A DNA stretch of 64,000 nt from Chlorops oryzae (lineage: Eukaryota > Arthropoda > Insecta > Diptera > Chloropidae): contig CM035808.1 of NCBI GenBank assembly GCA_020466095.1, forward strand, positions 79,622,994 to 79,686,993. Reading direction: 5' to 3'. Below are positions 10,987 through 22,564 of the stretch, piece by piece; the first letter of the stretch is position 1; each line of letters opens with the position of its first letter. The translations under genes were made by a program, and so were the position numbers. A model generated the notes under the pieces. That model made no database searches. It was not told where the DNA came from and was given only the letters and a program-made list of their open reading frames with translations.

Positions 10987-12117
10987 GATGTTGGTACTAA
11001 CGTTTATAAACATGGTACTAACGTTTTTAAGGAGGTACTAACGTCCACAACAAATTTATACACTATTGAAATCTTTTTGGTGTTGGTACTAACGTTATTA
11101 AACATGGTACTAACGTTTTTAAGAAGGTACTAACGTCCACAACAATTTTACACACTATTGAAATCTTTTTGGTGTTGGTACTAACGTTATTAAGCATGGT
11201 ACTAACGTTTTTAAGAAGGTACTAACGTCCACAACAATTTTACATACTATTGAAATCTTTTTGGTGTTGGTACTAACGTTTTTAAACATGGTACTAACGT
11301 TTTTAAGAAGGTACTAACGTCCACAACATTTTTATACACTATTGAAATCTTTTTGGTGTTGGTACTAACGTTTTTAAACATGGTACTAAAGTTTTTAAGA
11401 AGGTACTAACGTCCACAACAATTTTATACACTATTGAAATCTTTTTGGTGTTGGTACTAACGTTTTTAAACATGGTACTAACGTTTTTAAGAAGGTACTA
11501 ACGTCCACAACATTTTTATACACTATTGAAATCTTTTTGGTGTTGGTACTAACGTTTTTAAACATGGTACTAACGTTTTTAAGAAGGTACTAACGTCCAC
11601 AACAATATTACACACTCAGCCCTATTATGATTGTCGACTACTGATAGAGAATCGAAAAAGTTCTATCTTCGACAAAAATTTTTAAATTTCCACATACTAG
11701 AAAATGAAAAATTTTAGTCGACGATAGAACTTTTTCGATTCTCTATCAGTAGTCGACAATCATAATAGGGGTGACTATTAAAATCTTTTTGGTGTTGGTT
11801 CTAACGTTATTAAACATGGTACTAACGTTTTTAAGAAGGTACTAACGTCCACAACAATTTTACACACTATTAAAATCTTTTTGGTGTTGGTTCTAACGTT
11901 ATTAAACATGGTACTAACGTTTTTAAGAAGGTACTAACGTCCACAACAATTTTACACACTATTAAAATCTTTTTGGTGTTGGTTCTAACGTTATTAAACA
12001 TGGTACTAACGTTTTTAAGAAGGTACTAACGTCCACAACAATTTTATTCACTATTGAAATCTTTTTGGTGTTGGTACTAACGTTTTTAAACATGGTACTA
12101 ACGTTTTTAAGAAGGTA
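10987..12117. repeat. 92-bp tandem repeat array inside gypsy pol
   Basis: Units start at 10987, 11079, 11171, 11263, 11355, 11447, 11539, 11791, 11883 and 11975, with a partial one at 12067. Spacing is exactly 92 bp except where a 157-bp MITE sits in the seventh unit; removing it and its 3-bp duplication restores 92. Each unit contains GGTACTAACG three times at offsets of about 7, 28 and 48, so a ~21-bp sub-repeat is nested in the 92-bp unit. Units near the right end share TTCTAACG in place of TACTAACG, suggesting local amplification. Confidence 0.95.
11617..11773. mobile_element. 157-bp MITE inside the array, ACT duplication
   Basis: Ends are CAGCCCTATTATGATTGTCG and, reversed, CACCCCTATTATGATTGTCG; arms of about 55-60 bp pair around a short A/T-rich centre. 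ACT flanks it at 11614-11616 and 11774-11776, and removing element plus one ACT restores the array period exactly. A 3-bp duplication is seen in PIF/Harbinger and CACTA relatives, but I cannot assign the family. Confidence 0.9.
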
Positions 12118-12640
12118 CCAAATTATAGAGCACCCCACTCACAAAATCCGGAAATAAACAGACAGGTAAAAAAACTTAAAAAATGTCATTATTGAGAACT
12201 CCATATCAGAATACAACAGCCCAATTTTTTGTGCCAAAAAGGCTCTCCCTAATAGTAACGAAAAACGTTGGCGTCTAGTCGTGGACTGCCGTCAAATAAA
12301 TAAAAAATTATTAGCAGATAAATATCCCTTGCCTCGAATGGAGGATATTTTGGACCAACTAGGAAGAGCGCGATATTTTTGTTGTCTTGATCTTATGTCG
12401 GGTTCCCACCAAATCGCATTGGATGAGAAATCGTGCGATATTACTTCCTTCTCTACAGATGGAGGATCGTTTGATAGCGCTTGTTTTTTCCGGATTAGAA
12501 ACATATAATACTTTCTGCTACATGGATGACTTGATTGTGACGGGATGTTCAGAGAACCACATGATGAAAAAACTTCGCAAATTTTGCGTTTTGATGGGCA
12601 AAATTTGCGCCATGTTGTGTAGAAATTTGTAAGGCCCAAG
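12118..12640 (+). pseudogene. gypsy reverse transcriptase remnant
   Basis: Pol similarity resumes after the array. Words such as E-I-N-R-Q-V, then Y-N-S-P-I and W-R-L-V-V-D-C-R-Q-I-N are gypsy RT fingers and palm. C-C-L-D-L-M-S-G-x-H-Q-I holds the first catalytic Asp. The frame then jumps over an internal deletion near 12470 to a second frame with Y-M-D-D-L, the paired catalytic Asp motif. It decays after about 12600. Confidence 0.8.
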
Positions 12641-14057
12641 CGTACTGCGTCAACCATTTCCATATATAAAATTCCATATAAAAAATTTGTTTAAAGTAAC
12701 AACCTATTTATAATTAAAGCTATAACGTTTTGAAATTCGCTAATATCGCGCCTACTTTATACACCTTGCTATCAGGGTCGCTCATGCAAAAGTGGAAACT
12801 TTGCCACAGCAAAATTTGCACATTCGAATTTCCACAGCTGCTTGAATACCAATATTTTTTTAAATCCTCTAATCCTAGGATATTTTTTTGGGTTTCTTAT
12901 ATCAAAAATATTGTTATATCGTCATGAAATCAACTGAAGCAAAATAATTAATCGGTTCAATGCCATTGGTATGAGGAATTTTCCAAATTCAAGGGACTTT
13001 TTTAGTTTTATTGAGCAACCGAAAAGCTGCGCTTGAATAATTTGGCGCAAAAATTTCTTTGTTTTGAGGTATAACCTTCACTTCTGGCTATAGAGCGGTG
13101 TTTTTTCAATCCCGAAAATCGCGCGAATCCCGCGTAAATAATTATATCGTAAAAATAGTGTTGCATCCCGTGATTGCGGGATTGGATTCCCTAAGCGCAA
13201 CCATCCATCTGGAGCACAAAATTAAAAGGGAAAAACACCATAAGCAATTAATGTCGAAAATTCCAAAATTAAGGAAATATTTTTCTGCTTATGGCAGTGA
13301 CGCTGAAAATCGAAGTTCTCAAAAAGATGATTTAGTGTCTGTAACAGACAACAGTCAAAGTCCCTCCCTAGTTGCTATTCCCAAAGAATCTAAAAAACGC
13401 GATAATTCTGCCACAATTAACAATGAGTCTTTATCAGACAAGTTATTGTAGGATTCTGATACAGTCATAGATAGAGTCAGAAAAAAACTCAAAGGTAAAA
13501 TGTCAATGTCAAATCAACAAAATAATATTTGTTTACCTTTTGCAATATCAGAACTTATGAATTCTATAATGATACTAGAAAATTTTGCTAATATCTGTAA
13601 GTTTCTGAAAAGAGTCATAAAAGTTACCATATATGGGTATTTCCAGAAAAAAGTAAACTTTTTGTCACGTCCGAGCATATATAATTGCCTTTCCGATCTG
13701 CATAAAATTATGATAAGTATAAAATTCCGGAAGATGATTGGCAACCCTATGCTTGACCGGTAAACAGCTGATTTTTCTGCGCTCCGTAAAAACTTTTTAA
13801 ATAAAATTATAATTTAAAGTTATTAGAGAAGTTGGAATAGTTAAAACACATTACACAGTTTATTAAGCTGACGTTTGATGAGAATCAATCTGCGTGCAAC
13901 ACCAAAGTCTCTGGTTAGTTATTTGTTATACCGTTTATGAGTAATGTGGCTTACATATGCATAAAAACAAGCGCATTTTTTCACAAACTTCGCCCGACTC
14001 AATAGAAAGCAATTCGTCTAAAAGATTAACTCCGCTGCATCACGACCGATCTCTGTC
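12641..14057. other. no clear gene; one unassigned ORF
   Basis: A frame at about 13098-13451 (117 codons) has a Lys/His-rich segment and a K-L-R-K-Y-F word resembling the start of some hAT or zinc-finger transposase-like proteins, but this is weak. TGTCACGTCCG with GGGTATTTCC nearby occurs at 13634-13675 and again, rearranged, at 15125-15160, perhaps marking an old element around the next feature. Confidence 0.3.
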
Positions 14058-14063
14058 TTGAAA

Positions 14064-14798
14064 ATGTCCTCGCCGCCTGTGAACAATGCTCCTAGTGATA
14101 CATTCTCTTGGTCGAAATTGGAGGTTATGTTGGACCTCAAGCTAGACAACGTGGCTAAAAAAGAGGATCTGGTGGCCGTAAACACTGCAATCTGCGAGCT
14201 TCAGAATGAGAATGGCTGTCTACGCAGGGAACTTGGGCAATTGAAGACTCGGATGGAACAGCTGGAGAGAGCCAGTAAGCGTTCTAATATTGCGGTAAAA
14301 GGTTTGGCGTGTAGCAGCCGTCAGGATGCTGGGCGCGAATTTGCCACTTTGTGCTCCAAGCTGATCAACTCGTCCGTGAGCGTTCGCAATGTGATACATA
14401 ACAAGATTTCTAACACCTTTATATTTGAGCTTCATGATCCGAATGTGGTGCAGGCAATGATAAAACAAAAGAGCAAGCTCAAAGGCTCCAACATATTCAT
14501 TCACAGGGACTACACGGCGGATGAACGCTACAAACGCTATAAGTTGCTATCTTTATGGAGGCAATTAAATGCTTTAAACCACGGCTCGAAGATTCGGCTT
14601 GGCGAGTTCTCCATCTTTATTGACGATCGCCCTTTTCGATGGAGAAACGAGAATATCGTGGCGACGAATTTGGCAGACGCCGAAAAACTGGAGTCGATGC
14701 TAGCGAAAGACAACCTGCGGACCAAGGTAGTTGTGGACAAAATACATCACCATTCATCAGATTCGACTGTGCATGCTGCTGTCGGCTCGAATGAGTAG
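14064..14798 (+). CDS. ORF1 protein of a non-LTR retrotransposon (coiled coil + RRM-like)
   Basis: An intact 245-codon frame from the ATG at 14064. Residues ~30-75 form a heptad-like coiled coil (L-x-x-E-L-x-x-L-K-x-R-M-E-x-L-E). A globular part follows with the word H-R-D-Y-T-A-D-E-R-Y-K-R, which resembles the RRM/C-terminal border of L1- and CR1-type ORF1 proteins. Such proteins bind element RNA as trimers. There is no zinc knuckle. Just after the stop, the ORF2 start is visible (next entry). The intact ORF1 with ORF2 almost wholly missing is not the usual 5' truncation. Confidence 0.6.
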   Translation: MSSPPVNNAPSDTFSWSKLEVMLDLKLDNVAKKEDLVAVNTAICELQNENGCLRRELGQLKTRMEQLERASKRSNIAVKGLACSSRQDAGREFATLCSKLINSSVSVRNVIHNKISNTFIFELHDPNVVQAMIKQKSKLKGSNIFIHRDYTADERYKRYKLLSLWRQLNALNHGSKIRLGEFSIFIDDRPFRWRNENIVATNLADAEKLESMLAKDNLRTKVVVDKIHHHSSDSTVHAAVGSNE

Positions 14799-14855
14799 CA
14801 ATCAAAGGACCTGAAGCTACTGTCGTATAATGTGGCTAACCTTGCAAAGAACTTA
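14799..14855 (+). pseudogene. first codons of ORF2 endonuclease, truncated
   Basis: In frame after the ORF1 stop the sequence reads L-K-L-L-S-Y-N-V-A-N-L-A-K, the usual first strand of an APE-type endonuclease (S-Y-N-V-x-x-L), then a stop at 14853-14855. The rest of ORF2 is absent. Confidence 0.5.
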
Positions 14856-15735
14856 TGATAAATGAATACAGTTAGATTACTTTTACTACTTTACATTCAT
14901 ATCTTTTTGCCAATCTGGCTCACAACACACTGTGTTAACGCCATTCAACTGTTCATTAGTATGTTTAAAAAAAAAAAAAGGGAACTATGTACTATGCTGA
15001 ATATCTATGAACAATATATAATAAATAATAATAAAAAAATTCCGGAAGATCTGCGCGATAATAGTTAAAATCAAAGTTACTATTTTCCACATTCTACAAT
15101 TCGGGACTTAAGTTTGATAAAGTAACTGTCACGTCCGCTTGGAAATACCCATATTGGGAAGTGTATTTATAAGAATTTGAATCCTTTATAAGGTAGGCCT
15201 GCATGCTTTATTTACCTTTGTTAAACCCTCCGTACAGAATCCTGTTCCAGAACTCATAAAAATCTCTCTATTATTGAATATTGATTCTAAAAGGAGCGAA
15301 TTGAAACAGGGCGAAAACTGTTAGAGATACCTATTGAAAAACTTAAGGTCCGACACGTTTCATTCAAATATCATAATAATTTACAAAAATGTTATCAGTT
15401 TTCTCTAAATTCTACATGTCTTTTAAGAATTATAAAAGTTTATGAACAAAATTTAGAAATTTTGAGGTTATTTGTGACATCGAAAAGTCTTTGATTGGAC
15501 AATTGATGCTCATTTTGAATAACAGGGAAATTCAACAACAGCAACTGACTCCGAGGTAACACTAGAAAATCAGAATCAGAAATACCAGAATGATGTTAGT
15601 TTTTGGAAAGAATCGTTTGCTCGCGATGAGATAGAATATTGGACCAATAAAGGATCCACAGACTTACAACATTGCGACGAATGACTGATTTCTAGGTCTT
15701 CAGTTGGTCAATAACGGACTGACGTTTGAAATTTC
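14856..15735. other. no recognisable gene
   Basis: AT-rich. Repeats the words AAATTCCGGAAGAT (also near 13722) and TGTCACGTCCG. No coding frame convinces me. Confidence 0.35.
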
Positions 15736-15739
15736 ATTC

Positions 15740-16480
15740 TATATCCTACAATTAAGTAAGGGCCACCCCCATTCTCTGGCCCCGGCCCCCAGAGATCCTA
15801 ATTCGGCTCTGGACCATACTCATTACTTGTTGAAAAGTTTCTCAGCTGTTATGTGTTCATCTAACTACTGTGCCCTCCGAATGCGTGCTGTTAGCTCTGT
15901 ATGTACCGCTATAACTTCTAGTGGGTAAAAAAATCGGCATGTTTCATGGCGTTACAGCTTCGTTCTCTTGTATGTACAAAATCCAACGTACCACCTCTTG
16001 TGGAATATCCTTCGTTGCCGTTATATGTTTAAATAATGCTGCGCAGACTGTTACTATTCAGAACTTGGTGTCCAAAAGATATTGCCGGAACTTTTTCATC
16101 GCTTAAAACGCTGCTTTAAGCTCTAAAACGTAACTGTATTTCTTTGCTTCTGCTGGTGATGCTATATTACTCCAGTAGTTCACGGGATAAAACTCTTTAT
16201 CAACTTGCTGCATCAAATCCATATTCTGATGCGTCTGTTTACAATTCTGTTATTTCGTCACGATTGTTCAGCTGAAGAACATTCGTCCATAATAGGTCTG
16301 TCAAGGGCCGTGATATATTCGCAAACCCAATTATGAATTTTCCGAAGTACCTCATCATACCTAGCAATTATTGTAACGCTTTTATATTACGAGTAATCGG
16401 GCAGTTGTTTATAGCTCTAATTTTTTGCATTTCCTGGTTTCGCGGTAACATTTTCCAAAAATTTTCCTAAAAAAAACGAT
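15740..16480 (-). pseudogene. gypsy RT-RNase H remnant
   Basis: Read on the minus strand from about 16480: a Y-F-G-K-F-I-x-G-F-A-x-I-S-R-P-L-T-D-L block, the conserved end of gypsy RT. Then T-D-A-S-E-Y-G-F, the RNase H first Asp region. Then L-E-L-K-A-x-x-A-M-K-K-F-R-Q-Y-L-L, with the catalytic Glu, then I-V-T-V-C-A-A-L and V-V-R-W-I-L. Several frameshifts and stops break it. The gypsy order RT-RNase H is kept. It is on the opposite strand to the 8-12.6 kb gypsy, so it is a separate insertion. Confidence 0.7.
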
Positions 16481-17210
16481 TTGAAGCTTTAAAAATTAAC
16501 ACTTTTTCAATTTAATCTATAACATGTTCTTTCCTGCTACTTTCATTACTTTTTGCTTCTTCACCAATCCTTCTTCAATAGTTCTGCTACAAACCACGTG
16601 AAAACGTACTTTATTAAGCGCTAGAGGTAGGAGTGGGATATGGACAACTTTTGACCTACTGGAAAAAACTGATTTTTTTCCCACCGTCATTTTTCTAAAA
16701 GATTGTAGAATTGAATAAAATTTGCAAAAAAAAAAAAAACTAGTCAGAGAAATCTTTTTAATTCTCAATTAAAAAGAAAAAACTAAATTTTTCTAGGAAA
16801 AATTAATTTTTTATTAAAAATAAAATTTTAATGGAAAAGTACGCTAATTAAAGAACGTTGAGTTTCGATAAACCGTTCGCGAGTAATGAATTAAAAAAAA
16901 AACCATTACCGGAAACTTTAACGGCTAATAACTAACGGACAAAATTTTATTTCAAAAAATAAGTTTGAATGGATTTTTTTTACTTTTAAGGCTATCGAAT
17001 GCGGTATCAATCACTGAAATCTGAGACTATCGATTCAAAAGTGACCCACTTGAGAAAATTTGACCCATATATAGTGATTAATCTACCATATATTTGCAAT
17101 TAGAAGCTCTTCCTCCTTAACATACGCAAGCAAGCGAACGAAATATAAATGAAATGTATTGAGTTGTTCGAGGGCATTTAACTCAACACAAATTAAATTG
17201 ATTTGTGTAC
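16481..17210. other. no recognisable gene
   Basis: Very AT-rich, with poly-A and poly-T tracts. Nothing is readable. Confidence 0.4.
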
Positions 17211-17217
17211 ATGGCAG

Positions 17218-18161
17218 TAGGGTGTCCCACGAAAACTTTTTTTTTCGAATTTAATAGTAGAACGTAAGGTTTCCGAAAGATTATGGGTCAAAGTATTTTT
17301 GAGAATTTTTTCAGATTTTTCGTAAATGGTTTAGAGGTAGCGCTCAGCGGATTTTCCTCAAAAGCCCCACATTTCCAAATTTTTGGAGATAGCTTCTTCA
17401 TAAGCAATGCTTTTCTGGATTTTTAGGTATTAGTCGGTAGAAAAGTATACAATCTTTGCTCTCACTTACATAAACTACAAAATATACCAACTTTATAGGC
17501 TATTTAGGCATCCCTTTTCCTAAAATCTCTTGTTATAAGACGAATTTACTTTGTCCTTGATAATAGCACGGCGAGAAATTTAGCAGAAAACTAATGCCCA
17601 TGTCATTTTGAGTCTTTTTAATATTGATTGGCTATCATATAAGCAATGAAATTTTCAAATGTAAGCCTGGAAGTATGCAACGTGTTTTTGTTATAATGTT
17701 TCGGAAAAGATAACGGGACATAGCTTTGGAACTATAAGGGTAAAATCCCAATTTCCTTTAACAAATTACGAAGGAATTGGTACTCTTTGAAATTGCATCA
17801 TTACTTTCAACCATTTTCATATAAAATTAAGAAATTTCGGGGCCTTCTTTTTTTGACGCCCGATTTTGTTCGTAAATATTTCTACTAAAGATGCCTAAAA
17901 AGCCTATAAAGTTGGTATATTTTGTAGTTTATGTAAGTGAGAGCAAAGATTGTATACTTTTCTACCGACTAATACCTAAAAATCCAGAAAAGCATTGCTT
18001 ATGAAGAAGCTATCTCCAAAAATTTGGAAATGTGGGGCTTTTGAGGAAAATCCGCTGAGCGCTACCTCTAAACCATTTACGAAAAATCTGAAAAAATTCT
18101 CAAAAATACTTTGACCCATAGGCTTTCGAAAAAACCACGTTCCAAAACGTGGGACACCCTA
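17218..18161. mobile_element. 944-bp foldback element with 7-bp duplication
   Basis: Perfect ends TAGGGTGTCCCACG and CGTGGGACACCCTA begin inverted arms of about 280 bp that pair almost base for base (shared TAGAGGTAGCGCTCAGCGGA). The loop is about 390 bp and has no ORF. ATGGCAG flanks it at 17211-17217 and 18162-18168. A 7-bp duplication is uncommon; P-type elements (7-8 bp) or an imperfect hAT (8 bp) are possible. It lies in the intron after TfIIA-L exon 4. Confidence 0.9.
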
Positions 18162-18380
18162 ATGGCAGTGCTAGATATTTCCATTTTCCATATAACTTAT
18201 TGCTCTTTAATAAATGCTCTACTTATACGGTGTATTTTTTGCAGGCTTGAAAATCAGATGTACAAAGAAATTTCAAATTAGTCAACATATACGAAAATGA
18301 GTTAGATTTTAAACGAGAAACTTGAGAAATTAATGTTTCAATGATGAAATCTATAAAAACAAGCGTAGATTTCAACTTAC

Positions 18381-18588
18381 TTTGCATGTTCGCATTTGCC
18401 AATGCGGCGTTAACATGTTGCTGTAGGACTGAAGATGCCAAAGTAGTGGGCAAAGACATAATAGATGAAATCAAATGCGCAGTCAAAATTTGAGTTATTT
18501 GGTTTTCTTGCAAAGCCGAAGCGGGAACATGGATAGTAAGCACACGAGATTCCGAATTCATAGTGCCAGGTTGAGCAGGTAAGGTTAT
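18381..18588 (-). CDS. TfIIA-L: TfIIA-L exon 4
   Basis: A 208-bp exon between an acceptor (TTATTAAAACAG) and a donor (GTAAGTTG). It encodes the stretch with E-S-R-V-L-T-I and S-A-L-Q-E-N-Q-I-T-Q-I-L, then S-S-V-L-Q-Q-H-V-N-A-A-L, which I recognise from fly TFIIA-L. It starts in phase 0 and ends one base into a codon. The last exon, which in this family holds the acidic linker and the C-terminal beta-barrel that contacts TBP and DNA, is not found at lower coordinates in this window. Confidence 0.9.
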
Positions 18589-18664
18589 CTGTTTTAATAA
18601 CAAGTAAATTTAATTATGTTTACTTATGCAGGAAACATCACTCTGCCAATGCTCGGATACTTAC

Positions 18665-19066
18665 ATTAACAGGCATTATGCGATTCGGATCGAGTGCAGC
18701 AACAATTGGTATTGATGAAGATGATTGTTGCGATTGGGCATTTCCCGGAGAAGAAGCAGCTTGGCCTGATGCTGCCTTATGTTGCAATATTGCACTGGCA
18801 TTTGATGCTGTTAGACGCAATGGTGGCGGATGACCAACGGATGGTTGAGCCTCTTGCTTTACAGCTCCGTTTAATGTCGATCGCGCAACGGCATTACCAC
18901 TTAAAATTTGGGAAGGCGCACTAACTCCAACAGAAGAGGAACTTGCGGTCACTTGTAAATGTGAAACATTTGGTTTTACGTCTAATGTTACTCCATCACT
19001 GTTCGCATTGCTTTGTTGGGCAGCGGCTGCTGCCTTTTTAGCTTTCGCAGCAGCAGCTTTTGAGGG
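18665..19066 (-). CDS. TfIIA-L: TfIIA-L exon 3 (central linker)
   Basis: A 402-bp exon (134 codons, phase 0 at both ends) with acceptor TTTATTAG and donor GTAAGTATCC. It begins with an Ala/Lys-rich tract and continues with low-complexity Ser, Ala, Gln and Pro-rich sequence, the non-conserved linker between the two conserved ends of TFIIA-L. It closes with P-I-V-A-A-L-D-P-N-R-I-M-P-V-N, a conserved-looking block in the fly protein. No stops. Confidence 0.9.
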
Positions 19067-19156
19067 CTAATAAATCATAATATTATAATAAAAAGAAGTT
19101 TCTCGAAACATTATCTGTTTCTTTTACTTAAAACCAAAATATTTTCTAATCGATAC

Positions 19157-19354
19157 CTTTGGATTATTAGCAATGATTTGTGGAGGCTGGTTCTCTGAGG
19201 ATTCAGAGCTAAATTCAACTGCTTTGCTTGCCATCAATTTTGTGCGCCATATTTGTTTCATTTCTTGAAGAACTTGCTCGTCTACTCCTTCATCAAGAAA
19301 AGCATCACGTACGTTTAAAATAACATCTTCTATAACCGCATGATACACTTTAAG
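19157..19354 (-). CDS. TfIIA-L: TfIIA-L exon 2 (N-terminal helical domain)
   Basis: 198 bp, 66 codons, phase 0 at both ends; acceptor TTTTTTGCCCATTGCAG, donor GTATCGATT. It encodes the four-helix-bundle half of the large subunit (V-Y-H-A-V-I-E-D-V, F-L-D-E-G-V-D-E-Q-V-L). In TFIIA this domain pairs with the small subunit, and the complex stabilises TBP on TATA DNA during RNA polymerase II initiation. The high conservation and clean splice sites argue for a live gene. Confidence 0.95.
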
Positions 19355-19473
19355 CTGCAATGGGCAAAAAAAATACCATTAAAAAAAACTTTAATTTACT
19401 TTTAAGTTTTTTTTTTTAAGCAAAAAACGTTGGCGTCCACGAAAAGCAAAAGGGGTCGGCAGTGCAGACAGGC

Positions 19474-20630
19474 ATGGATCGCTACGTGAACATTAAGCGG
19501 AAATTGCGTCCCCAAAAAATGCAAGGACAGAAGGCTCTAAAAGTATTGAAACCCAATGCATCAACGAGTACTGCTACTAGCCCAAGCCAAAATAGATTTG
19601 CGCTGCTTGCTAGCAAAGATGATAATGAATCATCTACACAAAACCCCTTCAAAAAAATTAAGCCTCCCCCAATCTACTTGCGTGAGGAATGTTCCAACGC
19701 TCTGGTAGCAACTATCGCTCGTTCCATTGGCAGTAGCAACTTTCACGTTGTTTCCATTAAAAGGGGAAACGTGAAAGAAACTAAAATACAAATTTATACG
19801 GAAACCCACATCGAGCCCTCAGTTGACCCAGCAGAGATCAAAGGCGCTCTGCAAGCTGCAGGTTTTCCAACGAAAACCGTTTTTAATATTAAAAACAAAC
19901 AAAATATTCCGCAACCCCTATATCGCATTGAGCTTGATCCTTCAGCCAACTCCCAAAAACTAAAAAAGAACGAGGTCCACCCAATATACAATCTGCAATT
20001 TTTGCTACACCGCAAAATTACGGTCGAAGAGCCTCATAAGCGGAAAGGACCGGTTCAATGCTCTAATTGCCAAGAATTTGGTCACACGCAAAACTATTGC
20101 ACATTGCACCCCGTGTGCGCTACATGTGGAGATCGGCATTCTTCGAACTCTTGTCAAGTTGATCAAGACAACCCTGATGTAAGAAAATGCAGCAACTGTG
20201 GTGGTAACCACAAAGCGAGTTATCGTGGATGCCCAATCTACATGGCAATAAAAAAAAAGACTAACCCAAGCGGAAAACTCATCAAGAAGTTCCGAACTTC
20301 CTGCCGAGCCAGCAAGGGCCAGCATCAGCTGCTCTTCCTCCCAAAGCATTTTCATATGCTGACGCAGTAAAGTCTAACACTGCGACCCAAGCTCAAGCAT
20401 CTCTTGTGACAGCAGCACATCCTGGTCGTACTCCTATGACTATTTCGTACGCTGACGCTGTCAGGTCGAACACTGCGGTACACCCTCAAGGTGCCATATC
20501 AAATTTGGAATCAATGATCTCAAATTTGACTAACTGCATGATGCAGTTCACTTCAACTGTGCAATCAATGCTGCAAGAGATGATGCGTGCTCAAAGCCAA
20601 CTTATGCAAATTCTAATTGCAAAGAAATGA
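19474..20630 (+). pseudogene. Jockey-like ORF1 (gag with zinc knuckles), one frameshift
   Basis: Starts at the ATG at 19474. Residues ~70-190 resemble the gag RNA-binding domain of Jockey elements. Three knuckles follow: C-S-N-C-Q-E-F-G-H, C-A-T-C-G-D-R-H-S and C-S-N-C-G-G-N-H. A frameshift near 20260 breaks it; the C-terminal piece (two A-D-A-V direct-repeat units and a helix) continues in another frame from about 20300 to the stop at 20628-20630. That stop overlaps the ORF2 ATG as ATGA, a typical Jockey-type junction. Confidence 0.85.
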
Positions 20631-22564
20631 GTGTCTTAAAAATTTGTCACTGGAATGCTAACGGCATTCGACAACACAAGCTTGAAATTCAAACATTTCT
20701 TGAATTACATTCAATTGACGTAATGCTCGTCAGTGAAACCCACCTTACAAGCAAATATAATTTTACTATTAAAAATTATACGTTTTATGGCACTCATCAC
20801 CGAGATGGAAAGGCACACGGAGGCACCGGTGTTTTGATCAAAACTCGAATAAAACACAATTTAATGGATGCATTTTCCCAAAATTACTTACAAGCAGCCT
20901 CTATCTCATTGCATTATGGTAACAGCATTATCGCTTTAAGTGCAGTTTACTGTCCACCGATATTTTCTGTTACTGGGTCACAATTTTTAGAGTACTTCCA
21001 AAAGCTTGGCAACAAATTCATAGCAGCTGGGGATTATAATGCTAAGCACCCACACTGGGGCTCTAGATTAATTAACCCCAAAGGGCGACAATTATATTCA
21101 ATTATAATAAATAGAAAATGTTGACTGTATTTCAACAGGTCAACCCACTTACTGGCCTTCCGACTTGCAAAAAAAACCCGACCTCATTGATTTTGCAGTC
21201 AGCAAAAACTTTGATCGTAGCGAAATACATGCTGAAACCAGCTTCGATCTGTCATCCGATCATTTCCCTATTATAATAACAATGATGGGCGTGCCCACAC
21301 TCACTGCAAAACCCGGGAGAATTATAACAAAGAAAACCGACTGGCTCAAGTTTAAAAAATATATTAGCTCTCATTTGAACGAGAACACGATCCTCCGGAG
21401 CGAAAGTGATATTGAGGAAGCCATAACAGAACTAAACGATATCATAATATCGGCCGCAGTTCACGCTACCCCAAAATCAATCAGAAACCCAATAATACCT
21501 CGAAGATATACTACAAGCGAGATCGAAACCCTTGTTCGAGAAAAAAGACGCCTACGAAGAGAATGGCAGCGTCAACAATCACCCTCCGCAAATTACAACT
21601 TAACACAAGCAACTAAGCGCCTAAAAGAATCTCTTGATAATGATCTGAGAACTTTTAGAAAACTTCACACGAAAATGGAGCCCAACAGCCGAAACGAATT
21701 ACTCTCTATGGAAAACAAACAAAAAGGTGAAGGCACCCAAAATAAACGTATCACCCCTGCGTACCAACACTGGAAGTTGGGCTAGAAAGGATGAAGAAAA
21801 AGCTCATCTTTTTGCTAAGTACCTAGAAAACGTTTTTAAGCCTAATCCACCTACCAACCCTTACCGTTTACCACAAACTCACCCACGTCTAAACGAAAAT
21901 ATACGTGCATTTCAGCATCAAGACGTTCAAACTATCATTAAAGAGCTAAACCCAAAAAAGGCAGCAGGCTTTGATCTTATCACGCCACAGATGATACAAC
22001 AACTCCCGGCCGCAGCCACAAGACTAATCCTCTTCATATTTAATGCTATATTAAGAATAGGATTTTACCCTCGAGCCTGGAAAATTTCAAACATCATCAT
22101 GATCCCTAAGCCAGGAAAAGATCCCTCATTGCCATCATCATATAGGCCAATTAGTCTACTGCCTGTGTTTTCAAAAGTTTTTGAAAAATGTCTCTTGGCA
22201 AAAATTTTACCGTCCTTGCAAAGCTCCAGAGTAATCCCCGAGCACCAGTTTGGTTTTCGAAAAAGCCATGGTACTATTGAACAAGCAAACAGAGTTACTA
22301 CCGAAATCAGAAACGCGTTTGAAAAAAAGAAATACTGCTCTGCCATATTTCTGGATATTTCACAAGCCTTTGACAAGGTTTGGCATTCTGGTTTAGTGTT
22401 TAAAATAAAACAAACACTACCCAATAATACCCACAAAGTCCTACAATCGTACCTCTCTGAAAGGAAGTTCAAAATAAGATATGGAACTCACACGACGAAT
22501 GAGTTCCACATCTCAGCAGGCGTACCTCAAGGCAGCGTCCTCGGGCCATTGTTATATTTGATAT

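Noticed and set aside
10987..12117. Regular repeats that might suggest a CRISPR array
   Set aside because: The 92-bp units are contiguous with no unique spacers, and the window is eukaryotic. It is a minisatellite.
13098..13451. Possible hAT or zinc-finger transposase N-terminus
   Set aside because: Only one weak word supports it; no catalytic motifs nearby.
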